A stretch of 11,835 nt of DNA, taken from NCBI GenBank assembly GCA_050633205.1, contig JBOEGA010000057.1, positions 1 to 11,835 of the forward strand. The letters are read 5' to 3'. The position numbers and the translations under genes were made by a program. The DNA is from CBDHHC01 sp050633205. Lineage in GTDB: Bacteria; Pseudomonadota; Alphaproteobacteria; Rhizobiales; CBDHHC01. Shown piece by piece: positions 1 to 7,394 of the stretch. Under the pieces are notes generated by a model, which was not told the origin of the DNA, did not search any database, and worked only from the letters and a program-made list of their open reading frames with translations. Position 1 is the stretch's first letter, and every line of letters begins with the position of its first letter.

Positions 1-965
1 TCATTGGCGAACATCGTGCCTATGAAATACTGGTCAATAGAAGACGTTTCTTTTTTCCTGACGGTTTTAGAATGCGCAACAACAGTCTGGAAAACATTTA
101 CATACCCCTTGAATTCTCAACTGCTGCCTTCCGTTTTGGGCACAGTCAGGTAAGTAACCGTTATCAGATCAGGCGGGGCGTCTTCAGTAACATTCTGAGT
201 ATCGCTGTGCAGGCGCACAAACCCCTAAAGAGAAAGTTTATTGTCGATTGGAAATATTTCTTTCCCATCAATGAACATATAAGGGGGATGAACATGGCCA
301 GAAAAATTGATACTAAAATTGTCAGCTCACTCTACAGGCTCGGACATTCAGGAGCAGTCGTTGGAGAGAGAATTAATTCTTTGCCCCTTCGAAATTTGGT
401 TCGCGGCAGAGTAATGCGTATTCCTTCCGGCCAGTACGTTGCTTCACAAATGTTGCCGAAAATAATAACGGGCAATCGCTTCTTATCAACGGGTAGCTAT
501 CATCATAACAATCTCTGGCAAGCCGGTATGGTTGCGCCTGGAAGAAGAGTTCAGGCAATACTCGGCCATGCCGAAACGCCCCTCTGGTATTATATCCTGC
601 AGGAAGCAGAAAACTATGGACTTCCCTGGCAATCATCAGGCAGGCCACGCAGGTTTTCACGCCGGATAAACCATCGTTACGAGGGGCGGGACCACAGATA
701 TCAAAGCCATAAACAGGGATACACACTGGGCCCGGTCGGTGGAACAATAGTAGGTGAAGTATTGGTCGGACTGATGGAGCACTATGACAGAAAATCAGGT
801 CACAAGGGCCTGAAATACAGACCCGAAATAAAAGCCGGATCAGGGCATAGCTACACCCCACTTTCTCTGACATATATGAGAAACGGGCGCATCAAACGAT
901 ACCGCTATATGATGCGGAACCTGCTGATAGATAGCGGCCTGGCCAGTTTACCGGGGAGAAGGTAG
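1..965 (+). CDS. Animal-type haem peroxidase, C-terminal part (5' end outside window)
   Basis: The frame is open from the left edge (first full codon at 3), so the Met at 72 is internal and the true start lies upstream. About 320 residues are visible. Motifs of the animal haem peroxidase family (myeloperoxidase/cyclooxygenase-like, also found in bacteria) appear in order. FSTAAFRFGH carries the probable proximal haem-ligand His (codon 141-143). NLVRGRVMRIPSGQ follows, its Asn lying 84 residues after the His, as the Asn that bonds the proximal His does in myeloperoxidase. Then come TPLWYYILQEAE and LGPVGGTIVGEVLVGL. The distal His/Arg half is not visible. The family oxidises substrates or halides with H2O2. 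Odd: between LQEAE and LGPVGG there are about 38 residues rich in Arg/His where the family normally has about 10, and the C-terminal ~55 residues are also basic. Family confidence is high; substrate and location are unknown. Confidence 0.9.
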   Translation, partial: IGEHRAYEILVNRRRFFFPDGFRMRNNSLENIYIPLEFSTAAFRFGHSQVSNRYQIRRGVFSNILSIAVQAHKPLKRKFIVDWKYFFPINEHIRGMNMARKIDTKIVSSLYRLGHSGAVVGERINSLPLRNLVRGRVMRIPSGQYVASQMLPKIITGNRFLSTGSYHHNNLWQAGMVAPGRRVQAILGHAETPLWYYILQEAENYGLPWQSSGRPRRFSRRINHRYEGRDHRYQSHKQGYTLGPVGGTIVGEVLVGLMEHYDRKSGHKGLKYRPEIKAGSGHSYTPLSLTYMRNGRIKRYRYMMRNLLIDSGLASLPGRR

Positions 966-993
966 GTGTATGATTGCCTGCATATGCATCACG

Positions 994-1036
994 CTGCCAT
1001 CTTCCCTCTGGTCTGGAGGCTAAGAGAATATGGCAG
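994..1036. terminator. Possible hairpin between convergent genes
   Basis: CTGCCAT (994-1000) and ATGGCAG (1030-1036) form a 7-bp perfect outer stem. An inner CCTC/GAGG pairing lies at 1005-1008 and 1016-1019. It sits between the 3' ends of the peroxidase gene and the minus-strand methyltransferase gene, where a shared terminator would be expected. There is no T-tract on either side, so function is uncertain. Confidence 0.3.
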
Positions 1037-1055
1037 GATAGACTATGAACCCGGG

Positions 1056-1676
1056 TTATGTTTTACCTGCAACAATAAACACAGACTTACCTTTTTCTGA
1101 TTGCCAGAGGTGATCGATTTTGAAACCGGGTTTCTCCAGGTTTTTTATAAGGTCACCCTTTGTAAAGATGTTGAGAAGTGGCAGGAAACCAAAGAATTGC
1201 CCAGCCGGAGCAATGTATTTAATAAAGCGCATATTATCGCCCATGCAAAAAGTATTGCTGATAAACAGACCGCCTGGTTTCAGGAGTTGGTAAACCTTTC
1301 TGATCGTTGCTTTTTCATCTTTAAGCAGGTGAAGTATGCTCATGCCCATTATGATATCATAGGATTCATCTGGAGCATTAAACTCGTCTATTGATGATTG
1401 TTGGAAGGTGACGTTCTGAATATTGCTTTCTACGGCTTTTTCCCGTGCGATTTTCAACATTTCAGACGAGAAGTCAGTAGCCAGAATATGCTTTGCAAGA
1501 GGTGCCAGACGTATGGCGGTGGAGCCTGTGCCGCAGCCAAACTCCATGACTTCCATATCTGGTGTCAGGTGGCTTTCAATGGTTTTTACTTTCTGTTCAT
1601 ATGCGTCCGGATCTGACAAGGAAGATTTGGCATATCTTTTTGATATTTTATCCCAGAACTTGTGATGTTTTGGCAT
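1056..1676 (-). CDS. Class I SAM-dependent methyltransferase
   Basis: A 206-residue Rossmann-fold methyltransferase of the Methyltransf_11/UbiE-like type. Motif I is VMEFGCGTG (residues 43-51), the SAM glycine loop. The acidic residue binding the SAM ribose is probably Asp68 in ATDFSS. YDIIMGMSILHLL is the motif IV region and LLKPGGLFI the post-motif strand. The N-terminus (HHKFWDKISKRYAKS) is typical of small cytosolic methyltransferases of this group, which supports the ATG at 1676 even though no strong ribosome site precedes it. The substrate cannot be read from the sequence. It lies 150 bases downstream of the thioesterase gene on the same strand, so cotranscription is possible but not shown. 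A 10-bp palindrome, AACCCGGGTT (1048-1057), overlaps its stop codon. Confidence 0.88.
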   Translation of the reverse strand: MPKHHKFWDKISKRYAKSSLSDPDAYEQKVKTIESHLTPDMEVMEFGCGTGSTAIRLAPLAKHILATDFSSEMLKIAREKAVESNIQNVTFQQSSIDEFNAPDESYDIIMGMSILHLLKDEKATIRKVYQLLKPGGLFISNTFCMGDNMRFIKYIAPAGQFFGFLPLLNIFTKGDLIKNLEKPGFKIDHLWQSEKGKSVFIVAGKT

Positions 1677-1826
1677 GGATTTCGCCCGTGCTTGTTAATG
1701 TTGTTTTTCAGATGGTGGCACAGGAGATGGAATTCAATGGGCAGAGGGATAGCGAAGCAGGGCAGTTAAGCAGGATCGCATCTACTGGATACAACCCCGC
1801 TGATTGGCTATGAAGTAATATTCACC

Positions 1827-2258
1827 TTAAGGTATCTTGCTGCCTGGCTTGCCAACCCGTTTCCAGATTCCGTCAGCCGTAAACACCACTTTTTCCCCAT
1901 GACGGATCTCCCCCTGCATAAACACAAGCGAGGAAGTAACTTTAACTGCTTTCGAGTGCAGGGTAACGAAGCTTCCCAAAGGTGCTGCTGAAACAAAGTG
2001 AGAGTTCAACTGGATCGTAACCACCGATGATCTGTCAGCAGCTATAAAGGCATGGCCACCCATAAAATGATCAATAAACGTCATCATGACACCACCATGA
2101 ATAGCGCCCACAGGATTCTTGTGTTTGTCTTTCAGAAGTAACCCAAACTCGGGGTGAGAACCTTCCAGCCGGCGGTACCAGACATCACCCTCCATCGATG
2201 GCATGCCGTCTCGTTCAATAACTTCCCAGCCTTCAGCTTTCAGTTCTTCCGGGCTCAT
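1827..2258 (-). CDS. PaaI-family hotdog-fold thioesterase
   Basis: A 143-residue single-domain hotdog protein. The family signature HGGVMMTFID occupies residues 54-63, with Asp63 where the hotdog acidic catalytic residue usually sits. It is followed by the strand VVTIQLNSHFVSAAPLG and a C-terminal strand ending FTADGIWKRVG. These enzymes hydrolyse acyl-CoA (often aromatic or medium-chain) thioesters in the cytosol. The start is supported by AAGGAG 8 bases upstream of the ATG. It has normal length for the family with no lesion. It is divergent from the TRAP operon across a 629-base gap, so a link to uptake of a CoA-activated acid is conceivable but is only inference. The acyl substrate is unknown. 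Confidence 0.9.
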   Translation of the reverse strand: MSPEELKAEGWEVIERDGMPSMEGDVWYRRLEGSHPEFGLLLKDKHKNPVGAIHGGVMMTFIDHFMGGHAFIAADRSSVVTIQLNSHFVSAAPLGSFVTLHSKAVKVTSSLVFMQGEIRHGEKVVFTADGIWKRVGKPGSKIP

Positions 2259-2618
2259 GAGCCTTACTCCTTATACATTTTTCTTTTTCTTATCGTATTC
2301 AGCGCAACACGCCCCTGAAATCTTGCAATGCATATTTCCCACACACAGCAGTCCGATAAATTCTTGATATATGAAGCTACTACAAGCTCTCATACAAAAA
2401 AAACAAAAAACTTATCCTTCATTCTCAAACATCTCCATAAGCTCTTGCATTTAAAGAATGGTAGAGAGGCTGTAAGTGTTGGGGTGGAAGGGGTGTATCC
2501 GGGATTCAGAGCTAGCCCCTGCCGATGCTTACTGTTCCATCTGATTTTATTTACATGAAATAGTAAAACATAAAAGCATCAGAGCCAGATATATGCTTCT
2601 GTTCCTTGTATGTAAGTA

Positions 2619-2632
2619 TAGACTATAGTCTA
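2619..2632. promoter_or_regulatory. 14-bp perfect palindrome, candidate operator
   Basis: TAGACTATAGTCTA is perfectly self-complementary and lies about 255 bases upstream of dctP. A weak promoter match, TTGTAT (2606-2611), 17 bases, TCTAAA (2629-2634), would place the palindrome over the spacer and -10 element, where a dimeric repressor would act. TRAP operons are commonly controlled by GntR, LysR or IclR family proteins, but no such regulator gene is in the window. About one palindrome of this size is expected by chance in a window this long, so position is the main argument. Confidence 0.35.
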
Positions 2633-2754
2633 AATCAATGTGAACACTACATTTTATATATGAAGCTCATCTATACAACCTGAAATAATCTCTTTTCTTC
2701 TTGAACTTCTATGATAGTATTTCAATCCTTGTAATATATTCAATGTACAAAGAG

Positions 2755-2785
2755 TTTGCCTCGGCAAAAGTATCAAAGCACTTTG
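2755..2785. promoter_or_regulatory. Two adjacent short inverted repeats upstream of dctP
   Basis: TTTGCC-TC-GGCAAA (2755-2768) and CAAAG-CA-CTTTG (2774-2785) are two compact dyads with 2-base centres, separated by 5 bases and about 105-130 bases upstream of the dctP start. They could be regulator half-site pairs. No partner protein is visible and the arms are short, so this is tentative. Confidence 0.25.
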
Positions 2786-2887
2786 TATGTAGAATCTTGC
2801 ATCTGAGACGACAATGGGGGGACAGGCCTGGAGAACCATTCGGGCCTGCTTGAACTTTAATCTTGATCTTAAAGGGAGGGCGTAACT

Positions 2888-3910
2888 ATGCGTCGGATTA
2901 TTACTATCGCAGCTGCTGCAACAGCGCTGTTAACATCAGCCATATCCGCACAGGCAGGCATTGCAGATTGCGACAAAGGCGAACTGGTCATCAAGTTCAG
3001 TCACGTAACCAATACTGATAAACACCCGAAAGGGATTGCAGCATCTTTGCTCGAAAAACGCGTAAATGAGGAAATGAACGGCAAAGCCTGCATGATCGTG
3101 TTTCCAAACTCTGTGCTTTATAACGACAACAAAGTGTTGGAAGCAATGTTAAATGGTGACGTTCACCTGGCAGCACCATCCTTGTCAAAATTCGAAAAAT
3201 TCACAAAAAAATTCCGGGTTTTTGACCTTCCATTCCTTTTCAGGGACATCAAGGCAGTTGAGAAATTCCAGCACTCGGAAGATGGCCAGAAGCTTAAAAA
3301 TGCAATGGTCAAAAGGGGGCTGAAAGGTCTTGTATTCTGGCACAATGGCATGAAACAGCTTTCTGCCAGCAAACCCCTTGTAAAGCCGGAAGACGCTAAA
3401 GGTCTTAAATTCCGTGTGCAGGCCTCAGACGTACTGGTTGCGCAGTTCCAGCAGCTTGGTGCCAACCCGCAGAAGATGGCCTTCAGTGAAGTGTATGGCG
3501 CATTGCAGCGTGGCACGGTTCAGGGACAGGAAAACACATGGTCCAATATCTACGGCAAGAAATTCTTCGAAGTTCAGGACGGTGTAACTGAAACCAATCA
3601 CGGCATCCTTGATTATCTGGTTGTGACATCTGCCAAATGGTGGGACGGCCTGAAGCCTGAAATTCGCGACCAGCTTACAAAAATTCTGGCTGAAGTGACT
3701 GAGACTCGTAATAAGGAATCCATTGCAGTTAATCAGACTAATAAAGGGTTGATTGAAAAAGCTTATGCAGAAGGTGGAAAAAAGAAAATCCGTCAACTCT
3801 CGGATGCCGAACGGGCTGCCTGGGTTAAGGCTTTAAGACCAGTCTGGAAGAAATTCGAAAAAGATATCGGCAAGGATGTAATCTCCGCGGCTGAAGCTTC
3901 CAATAAATAA
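2888..3910 (+). CDS. dctP: TRAP transporter periplasmic substrate-binding protein (DctP family)
   Basis: A 340-residue receptor of the DctP family, which captures an organic acid in the periplasm and delivers it to the QM permease. A Sec signal peptide is clear: MRR, a hydrophobic core to about residue 20, and a probable cut after SAQA (residue 23). The mature start has the family's KFSHVTNTDKHPKG region (36-49). KGLKFRVQ (171-178) holds the conserved Arg176 that salt-bridges the ligand carboxylate in characterised DctP proteins. TVQGQENTWSNIY (210-222) contains the conserved Asn region of the binding cleft. The start is fixed by GGGAGGG seven bases before the ATG. It is the first gene of a three-gene operon, separated from dctQ by a hairpin. 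The ligand is a carboxylate by family, but which one cannot be told; C4-dicarboxylate is only the family label. Confidence 0.95.
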   Translation: MRRIITIAAAATALLTSAISAQAGIADCDKGELVIKFSHVTNTDKHPKGIAASLLEKRVNEEMNGKACMIVFPNSVLYNDNKVLEAMLNGDVHLAAPSLSKFEKFTKKFRVFDLPFLFRDIKAVEKFQHSEDGQKLKNAMVKRGLKGLVFWHNGMKQLSASKPLVKPEDAKGLKFRVQASDVLVAQFQQLGANPQKMAFSEVYGALQRGTVQGQENTWSNIYGKKFFEVQDGVTETNHGILDYLVVTSAKWWDGLKPEIRDQLTKILAEVTETRNKESIAVNQTNKGLIEKAYAEGGKKKIRQLSDAERAAWVKALRPVWKKFEKDIGKDVISAAEASNK

Positions 3911-3924
3911 AATACAGGCCATAA

Positions 3925-3956
3925 ACCGAAACGCAGGCTTTTGTCTGCGTTTCGGT
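3925..3956 (+). terminator. Intercistronic hairpin between dctP and dctQ (attenuator or mRNA stabiliser)
   Basis: ACCGAAACGCAG (3925-3936) pairs perfectly with CTGCGTTTCGGT (3945-3956): a 12-bp stem with an 8-base loop. It starts 15 bases after the dctP stop. It is followed by CATTGGGG rather than a T-run, so it is not a standard intrinsic terminator. It more likely protects the 3' end of the dctP message or causes partial termination, giving more receptor than permease, as known for some binding-protein operons such as malEFG. Confidence 0.75.
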
Positions 3957-3991
3957 CATTGGGGAAATTGCCTTACCGGGAGGGAGCCCAC

Positions 3992-4633
3992 ATGAATAAT
4001 AATAAGGGCACTGCATTCGGCCGATATACCGACGAACTTGAAGAAACGCTTATTGCCATCATTCTGGCAGCCATGACAATCCTGACATTCTCAAATGTAG
4101 TGGCGCGTTATATACTGAACAGTAATATCCTCTGGGCACTGGAAGTGACTAAAATACTGTTCGCATGGCTCGTGCTTCTGGGCGCGTCCTACGGAGTAAA
4201 AAAATCCATCCACATTGGCGTTGATATCCTCGTCAAATCAGTACCACCGGCAGTTCAGCGCATATTCAACCTGATGGCTGTAACAGCCTGTCTGGTATTC
4301 TGTGCAATTCTGCTGAAAGGCTCATGGGAATACTGGGTTCCTTATGTAACCGACAGAGCCTGGCTGGAAACCGAAGACATCCCCATGCCGGAGTATCTGC
4401 AATTCCTCTCCACCTGGATGAACGGAGGAGAGAGATACGAAAAAGTTCCCGTCATGATCCCCTATCTCATATTGCCAATAGGAACAGCGTTACTTCTCTT
4501 TCGATACCTGCAGGCCGCATGGCAGATCATAACCGGAGAACGCGAAATGATCATTGCCAGTCATGAAGCTGAAGATATGATGGAAGAGCTGGAAAAAGCT
4601 GATCCGGTAATCTCAGGGAAGGAGAAATCATAA
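3992..4633 (+). CDS. dctQ: TRAP transporter small permease subunit (DctQ family)
   Basis: The ATG at 3992 is chosen because GGGAGGGAG lies 5 bases before it. An in-frame TTG at 3941 falls inside the hairpin and would add 17 non-family residues. The 213-residue product has four membrane segments: about 18-40, 52-70, 90-110 and 153-173. The DctQ signatures include FSNVVARYIL (33-42), EVTKILFAWLVLLGASYGVKK (51-71) and IHIGVDIL (73-80). DctQ forms the membrane complex with DctM. Odd: the loop between segments 3 and 4 is about 40 residues (roughly 112-152, with several acidic residues), and a charged C-terminal tail follows segment 4 (about 183-213). Both make it longer than the usual 160-180 residues. 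Its TAA overlaps the dctM ATG by one base (TAATG), suggesting translational coupling. Confidence 0.93.
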   Translation: MNNNKGTAFGRYTDELEETLIAIILAAMTILTFSNVVARYILNSNILWALEVTKILFAWLVLLGASYGVKKSIHIGVDILVKSVPPAVQRIFNLMAVTACLVFCAILLKGSWEYWVPYVTDRAWLETEDIPMPEYLQFLSTWMNGGERYEKVPVMIPYLILPIGTALLLFRYLQAAWQIITGEREMIIASHEAEDMMEELEKADPVISGKEKS

Positions 4634-5997
4634 TGGGTGTTATCTTCCTCTTTGTCATGGTCATCGGCTTTATGCTTATTGGCGTTCCGATTGCCATATC
4701 TCTGGGCCTGTCCAGTGTCATCTTCCTGATGATGTTTTCCAATGCATCTCACGCCTCTATTGCACAACAGCTCTTTGAAGCATTTCACGGTCACTACACA
4801 CTTCTTGCAATTCCGTTTTTCGTTCTGGCATCCACTTTCATGTCCACAGGCGGCGTCGCCAAACGCATAATCCGCTTCGCCATTGCCTGTGTCGGGCATA
4901 TTCGCGGCGGACTGGCGATTGCATCCGTATTTGCCTGTATGATGTTCGCAGCCCTGTCCGGATCATCTCCCGCAACGGTGGTTGCTATCGGTTCTCTGGT
5001 CATCGCAGCTATGGTGCAGGTCGGATATACCAAAGAGTTCGCAGCAGGTGTTATCTGTAATGCCGGAACTCTGGGAATCCTCATTCCGCCATCAATCGTA
5101 ATGGTTGTGTATGCAGCCGCAACAGATGTATCTCCCGGACGCATGTTCCTTGCCGGGGTAATTCCCGGATTGCTTGCGGGCCTTATGCTGATGGTTGGTA
5201 TCTATGTCGTTGCCAGATATAAAAACCTCCCGTCCCAGCCCTGGGCAGGAGCGCGTGAAATAATATCTTCCGCTATGAGTGCCATATGGGGGCTTCTGCT
5301 TATCGTCATTATCCTCGGTGGTATCTATACCGGAGCTTTCACACCAACAGAAGCTGCAGCGGTATCCGCAGTATATGCGTTCATTATTGCGAACTTCGTC
5401 TATCGCGATATGGGCCCGTTTGCACAACCAGGCAAAAGAGGTCTCTGGCTGATATGGAGAACAATCTCCGTAATCTGGCACCCCGACACCAAAAAATCCC
5501 TGTTTGAAGCGGGGAAGCTGACAATCATGCTTATGTTCATCATCGCCAACGCGTTGATCCTGAAACATGTGCTGACTGAAGAAAGTATCCCTCAGCTTGT
5601 GACGGATGCTATTCTGGCATGGGGCTTCGGACCGGTTATGTTTCTTATACTGGTTAACGTAATATTGCTGATAGGCGGCCAGTTTATGGAACCCTCAGGC
5701 CTGCTCCTGATCGTTGCTCCACTGGTATTCCCCATAGCAATCAAGATGGGCATTGACCCCATCCACCTTGGAATCATCATGGTCGTAAATATGGAAATCG
5801 GCATGATAACTCCACCCGTCGGGTTAAACCTGTTCGTAACAGCCGGCGTCGCAAAAATGTCTGTAACCGACGTTGTAAAAGCGGCGGCACCATGGGTAAG
5901 CATAATGTTCGTATTCCTGATCATTATCACCTATGTACCATCTATTTCGACAGTGCTGTTTACCTGGCTGATGGGGCCCGAGCCCATAATAAAATAG
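4633..5997 (+). CDS. dctM: TRAP transporter large permease subunit (DctM family)
   Basis: A 454-residue polytopic protein of the DctM/ion-transporter superfamily, the sodium-coupled transport subunit. Recognisable blocks are GVPIAISLGLSSV (17-29), LAIPFFVLASTFMSTGG (58-74), ALSGSSPATVVAIGS (107-121), NAGTLGILIPPS (143-154), GAFTPTEAAAVSAVYA (234-249) and NMEIGMITPPVGLNLFV (386-402). The two SGSS/IPPS and ITPPVG regions correspond to the helical hairpins that form the transport site. A hydrophilic stretch at about 258-291 (between the TPTEAAA helix and the next) makes it somewhat longer than the ~427 residues common in the family. AAGGAG lies 8 bases upstream of the ATG. It is the last gene of the operon, ending before a strong terminator. 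Confidence 0.96.
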   Translation: MGVIFLFVMVIGFMLIGVPIAISLGLSSVIFLMMFSNASHASIAQQLFEAFHGHYTLLAIPFFVLASTFMSTGGVAKRIIRFAIACVGHIRGGLAIASVFACMMFAALSGSSPATVVAIGSLVIAAMVQVGYTKEFAAGVICNAGTLGILIPPSIVMVVYAAATDVSPGRMFLAGVIPGLLAGLMLMVGIYVVARYKNLPSQPWAGAREIISSAMSAIWGLLLIVIILGGIYTGAFTPTEAAAVSAVYAFIIANFVYRDMGPFAQPGKRGLWLIWRTISVIWHPDTKKSLFEAGKLTIMLMFIIANALILKHVLTEESIPQLVTDAILAWGFGPVMFLILVNVILLIGGQFMEPSGLLLIVAPLVFPIAIKMGIDPIHLGIIMVVNMEIGMITPPVGLNLFVTAGVAKMSVTDVVKAAAPWVSIMFVFLIIITYVPSISTVLFTWLMGPEPIIK

Positions 5998-6010
5998 GCA
6001 CATAACGACA

Positions 6011-6050
6011 AATAAAGCCCGGAATATTAGCTCTTGTTCCGGGCTTTATT
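6011..6050. terminator. Strong intrinsic terminator after the TRAP operon, probably bidirectional
   Basis: AATAAAGCCCGGAA (6011-6024) pairs perfectly with TTCCGGGCTTTATT (6037-6050), with a 12-base loop. The GC core is flanked by A-rich and T-rich arms, giving a T-rich 3' side in both directions. It begins 13 bases after the dctM stop and lies between converging dctM and MFS genes, so it can serve both. Confidence 0.9.
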
Positions 6051-6091
6051 ATATTCATCAGAAAAGCTGAGGATTGATGCACTGAAGAAAT

Positions 6092-6105
6092 AGGGAACTC
6101 TCCCT
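6092..6105 (-). terminator. Small hairpin just after the MFS stop codon
   Basis: Read on the minus strand, AGGGA-GAGT-TCCCT forms a 5-bp stem starting 2 bases after the efflux gene's stop and is followed by ATTTCTT. It may be a weak first terminator ahead of the stronger one at 6011-6050. The stem is short. Confidence 0.3.
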
Positions 6106-6107
6106 GT

Positions 6108-7313
6108 TCACACACCCCCCGGCAACGGCTCACGCTGGTTAACCCACACAACATAGAGCACAGACACAAGCCCCAGAAATGAAAAGAAAAGCATAATCCC
6201 TAAAAGCTCATAAGCTCCATGTGCCGGTGTCAATGCAGCCGTTGTAATTGTTGTAATAATGGCCCCAAGCCCAACCTGCAATGCTCCCATCAGACCGGAA
6301 GCACTGCCCGCCAGTCCGGGCCTGACAGACATAACCCCAACACTGCAACCGGGCCTCGTTAAACCATTACCGAGCCCGACAAACATGGTTGCCCCGAACA
6401 GGGAAATGACATTGACATATCCGCAAAGCAGTAACACCAGCCCCGCAACCAGTCCAAAACAGGCAGCAAGTCGGCCGTAAATAATGATGGTTGTCAGATC
6501 ATGGTTCGACGAAAACCTGCCGGACAGATAACTCCCGATAAAATAACCGATGGAGATCGTTCCAAGATAAAAGCCAAGCTCCGAGGTCGGCATGGCAAAT
6601 AGCGTTTTCGTCACAAATGGCGCTCCCGCCAGAAAGGCATAGAACGCCCCCACCGACAGGGAAATACATAAAGAATACCCCCAGAAACGTCGCGACTGAA
6701 AGAGTACCGGATAATCCTTAAACTGCTTGTAAAATGTCTCCGATGGCGTCTCGTTTGTCTCCCCCATATCAAACCAGCATACAACAAACAGAAGCGTTCC
6801 AAGCCCTGCAAATACGGCAAAACTTCCCCGCCACCCGACCACCTCATCAATAACACCACCAATCATAGGTCCGGTCATAGGTGCAATCGCAATTGCCATG
6901 CTCACATAACCCATCAGGCTGGCAGATTCCTGTGCGGGCCTCGTATCCCTGATAACAGCAGGTGCAAGCACTGCCCCCGCGATAATTGTCCCCTGCAACA
7001 CCCTGAAAAACAGAAACACCCAGATATTGCTTGCGACCAGACATCCAAGCGAAGCCAGAACAAAAACAGCAAGACACCCCAGCATAACCGGCCGCCTGCC
7101 ATACCTGTCAGACAAAGGCCCCACAATCAGCTGCACCACCGCAGTAACAAGAAGATACCCCGATATCGACCACGTAATAACCGCATACTCAACCCCAAAA
7201 GCCTCAGCCATATGCGCCAGCGAAGGCAAAAACATATTCAGCGACAACAGCGCCAGAGAAGTAAGCAGGATCAGCGTAAACATACCAGGTGGAGAAGAAG
7301 CGTGGGATTTCAT
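6108..7313 (-). CDS. MFS multidrug efflux transporter, Bcr/CflA type (DHA1 family)
   Basis: A 401-residue, 12-helix major facilitator. Motif A, GPLSDRYGRRPVML (65-78), lies between helices 2 and 3. RVLQG (104-108) follows in the helix 4 region, with helix 5 motif C, APMTGPMIGG (144-153), characteristic of drug:H+ antiporters. The N-terminal pattern (SLNMFLPSLAHMAEAFG) matches the Bcr/CflA drug-resistance branch. It sits in the inner membrane and exports small molecules using the proton gradient; the substrate is not predictable. AAAGAG precedes the ATG by about 6 bases. It lies 81 bases downstream of the HxlR-family gene on the same strand, so the two are probably cotranscribed and the pump is a likely target of that regulator. 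It has normal length with no lesion seen. Confidence 0.92.
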   Translation of the reverse strand: MKSHASSPPGMFTLILLTSLALLSLNMFLPSLAHMAEAFGVEYAVITWSISGYLLVTAVVQLIVGPLSDRYGRRPVMLGCLAVFVLASLGCLVASNIWVFLFFRVLQGTIIAGAVLAPAVIRDTRPAQESASLMGYVSMAIAIAPMTGPMIGGVIDEVVGWRGSFAVFAGLGTLLFVVCWFDMGETNETPSETFYKQFKDYPVLFQSRRFWGYSLCISLSVGAFYAFLAGAPFVTKTLFAMPTSELGFYLGTISIGYFIGSYLSGRFSSNHDLTTIIIYGRLAACFGLVAGLVLLLCGYVNVISLFGATMFVGLGNGLTRPGCSVGVMSVRPGLAGSASGLMGALQVGLGAIITTITTAALTPAHGAYELLGIMLFFSFLGLVSVLYVVWVNQREPLPGGV

Positions 7314-7394
7314 TGTATACTCTTTGTGTAATAAATTGGGGGAGGCTGATATGGACTATGTGCCCGGGCGATACTCTGGGCAAAGAGCGTCTCT

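Larger units (their letters stand above)
2259..2887. other. AT-rich divergent intergenic region, no credible gene
   Basis: This 629-base stretch separates the divergent thioesterase and TRAP operons. The short open frames in it (plus 2328-2558, minus 2654-2839) have no recognisable motif, poor composition and no ribosome site, so I do not call them. The contents I can point to are an A-rich run near 2395-2410, a 14-bp palindrome at 2619-2632, two short dyads at 2755-2785, a 9-bp direct repeat TTGTATGTA (2606-2614 and 2783-2791), and a 6-bp stem CAGGCC/GGCCTG at 2823-2848 in the presumed leader. The dctP ribosome site GGGAGGG is at 2874-2880. I could not fix a convincing sigma-70 promoter for dctP. 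Confidence 0.6.

Noticed and set aside
373..873. 166-codon minus-strand frame opposite the haem peroxidase
   Set aside because: The plus-strand frame carries clear peroxidase motifs; this frame has none.
1041..1059. Similarity of the GACTATG..CCCGGG segment at 1041-1059 to one at 7351-7369, as a possible dispersed repeat
   Set aside because: 15 matches over 19 positions is expected by chance between pairs in a window of this size, and no third copy was seen.
2328..2558. 76-codon open frame in the AT-rich intergenic region
   Set aside because: No ribosome site, no recognisable motif and a low-complexity sequence at its start. It looks like chance reading through non-coding DNA.
3941..3991. 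TTG start for dctQ giving 17 extra residues
   Set aside because: It lies in the hairpin and lacks a ribosome site, whereas the ATG at 3992 has a strong one and gives a family-like N-terminus.
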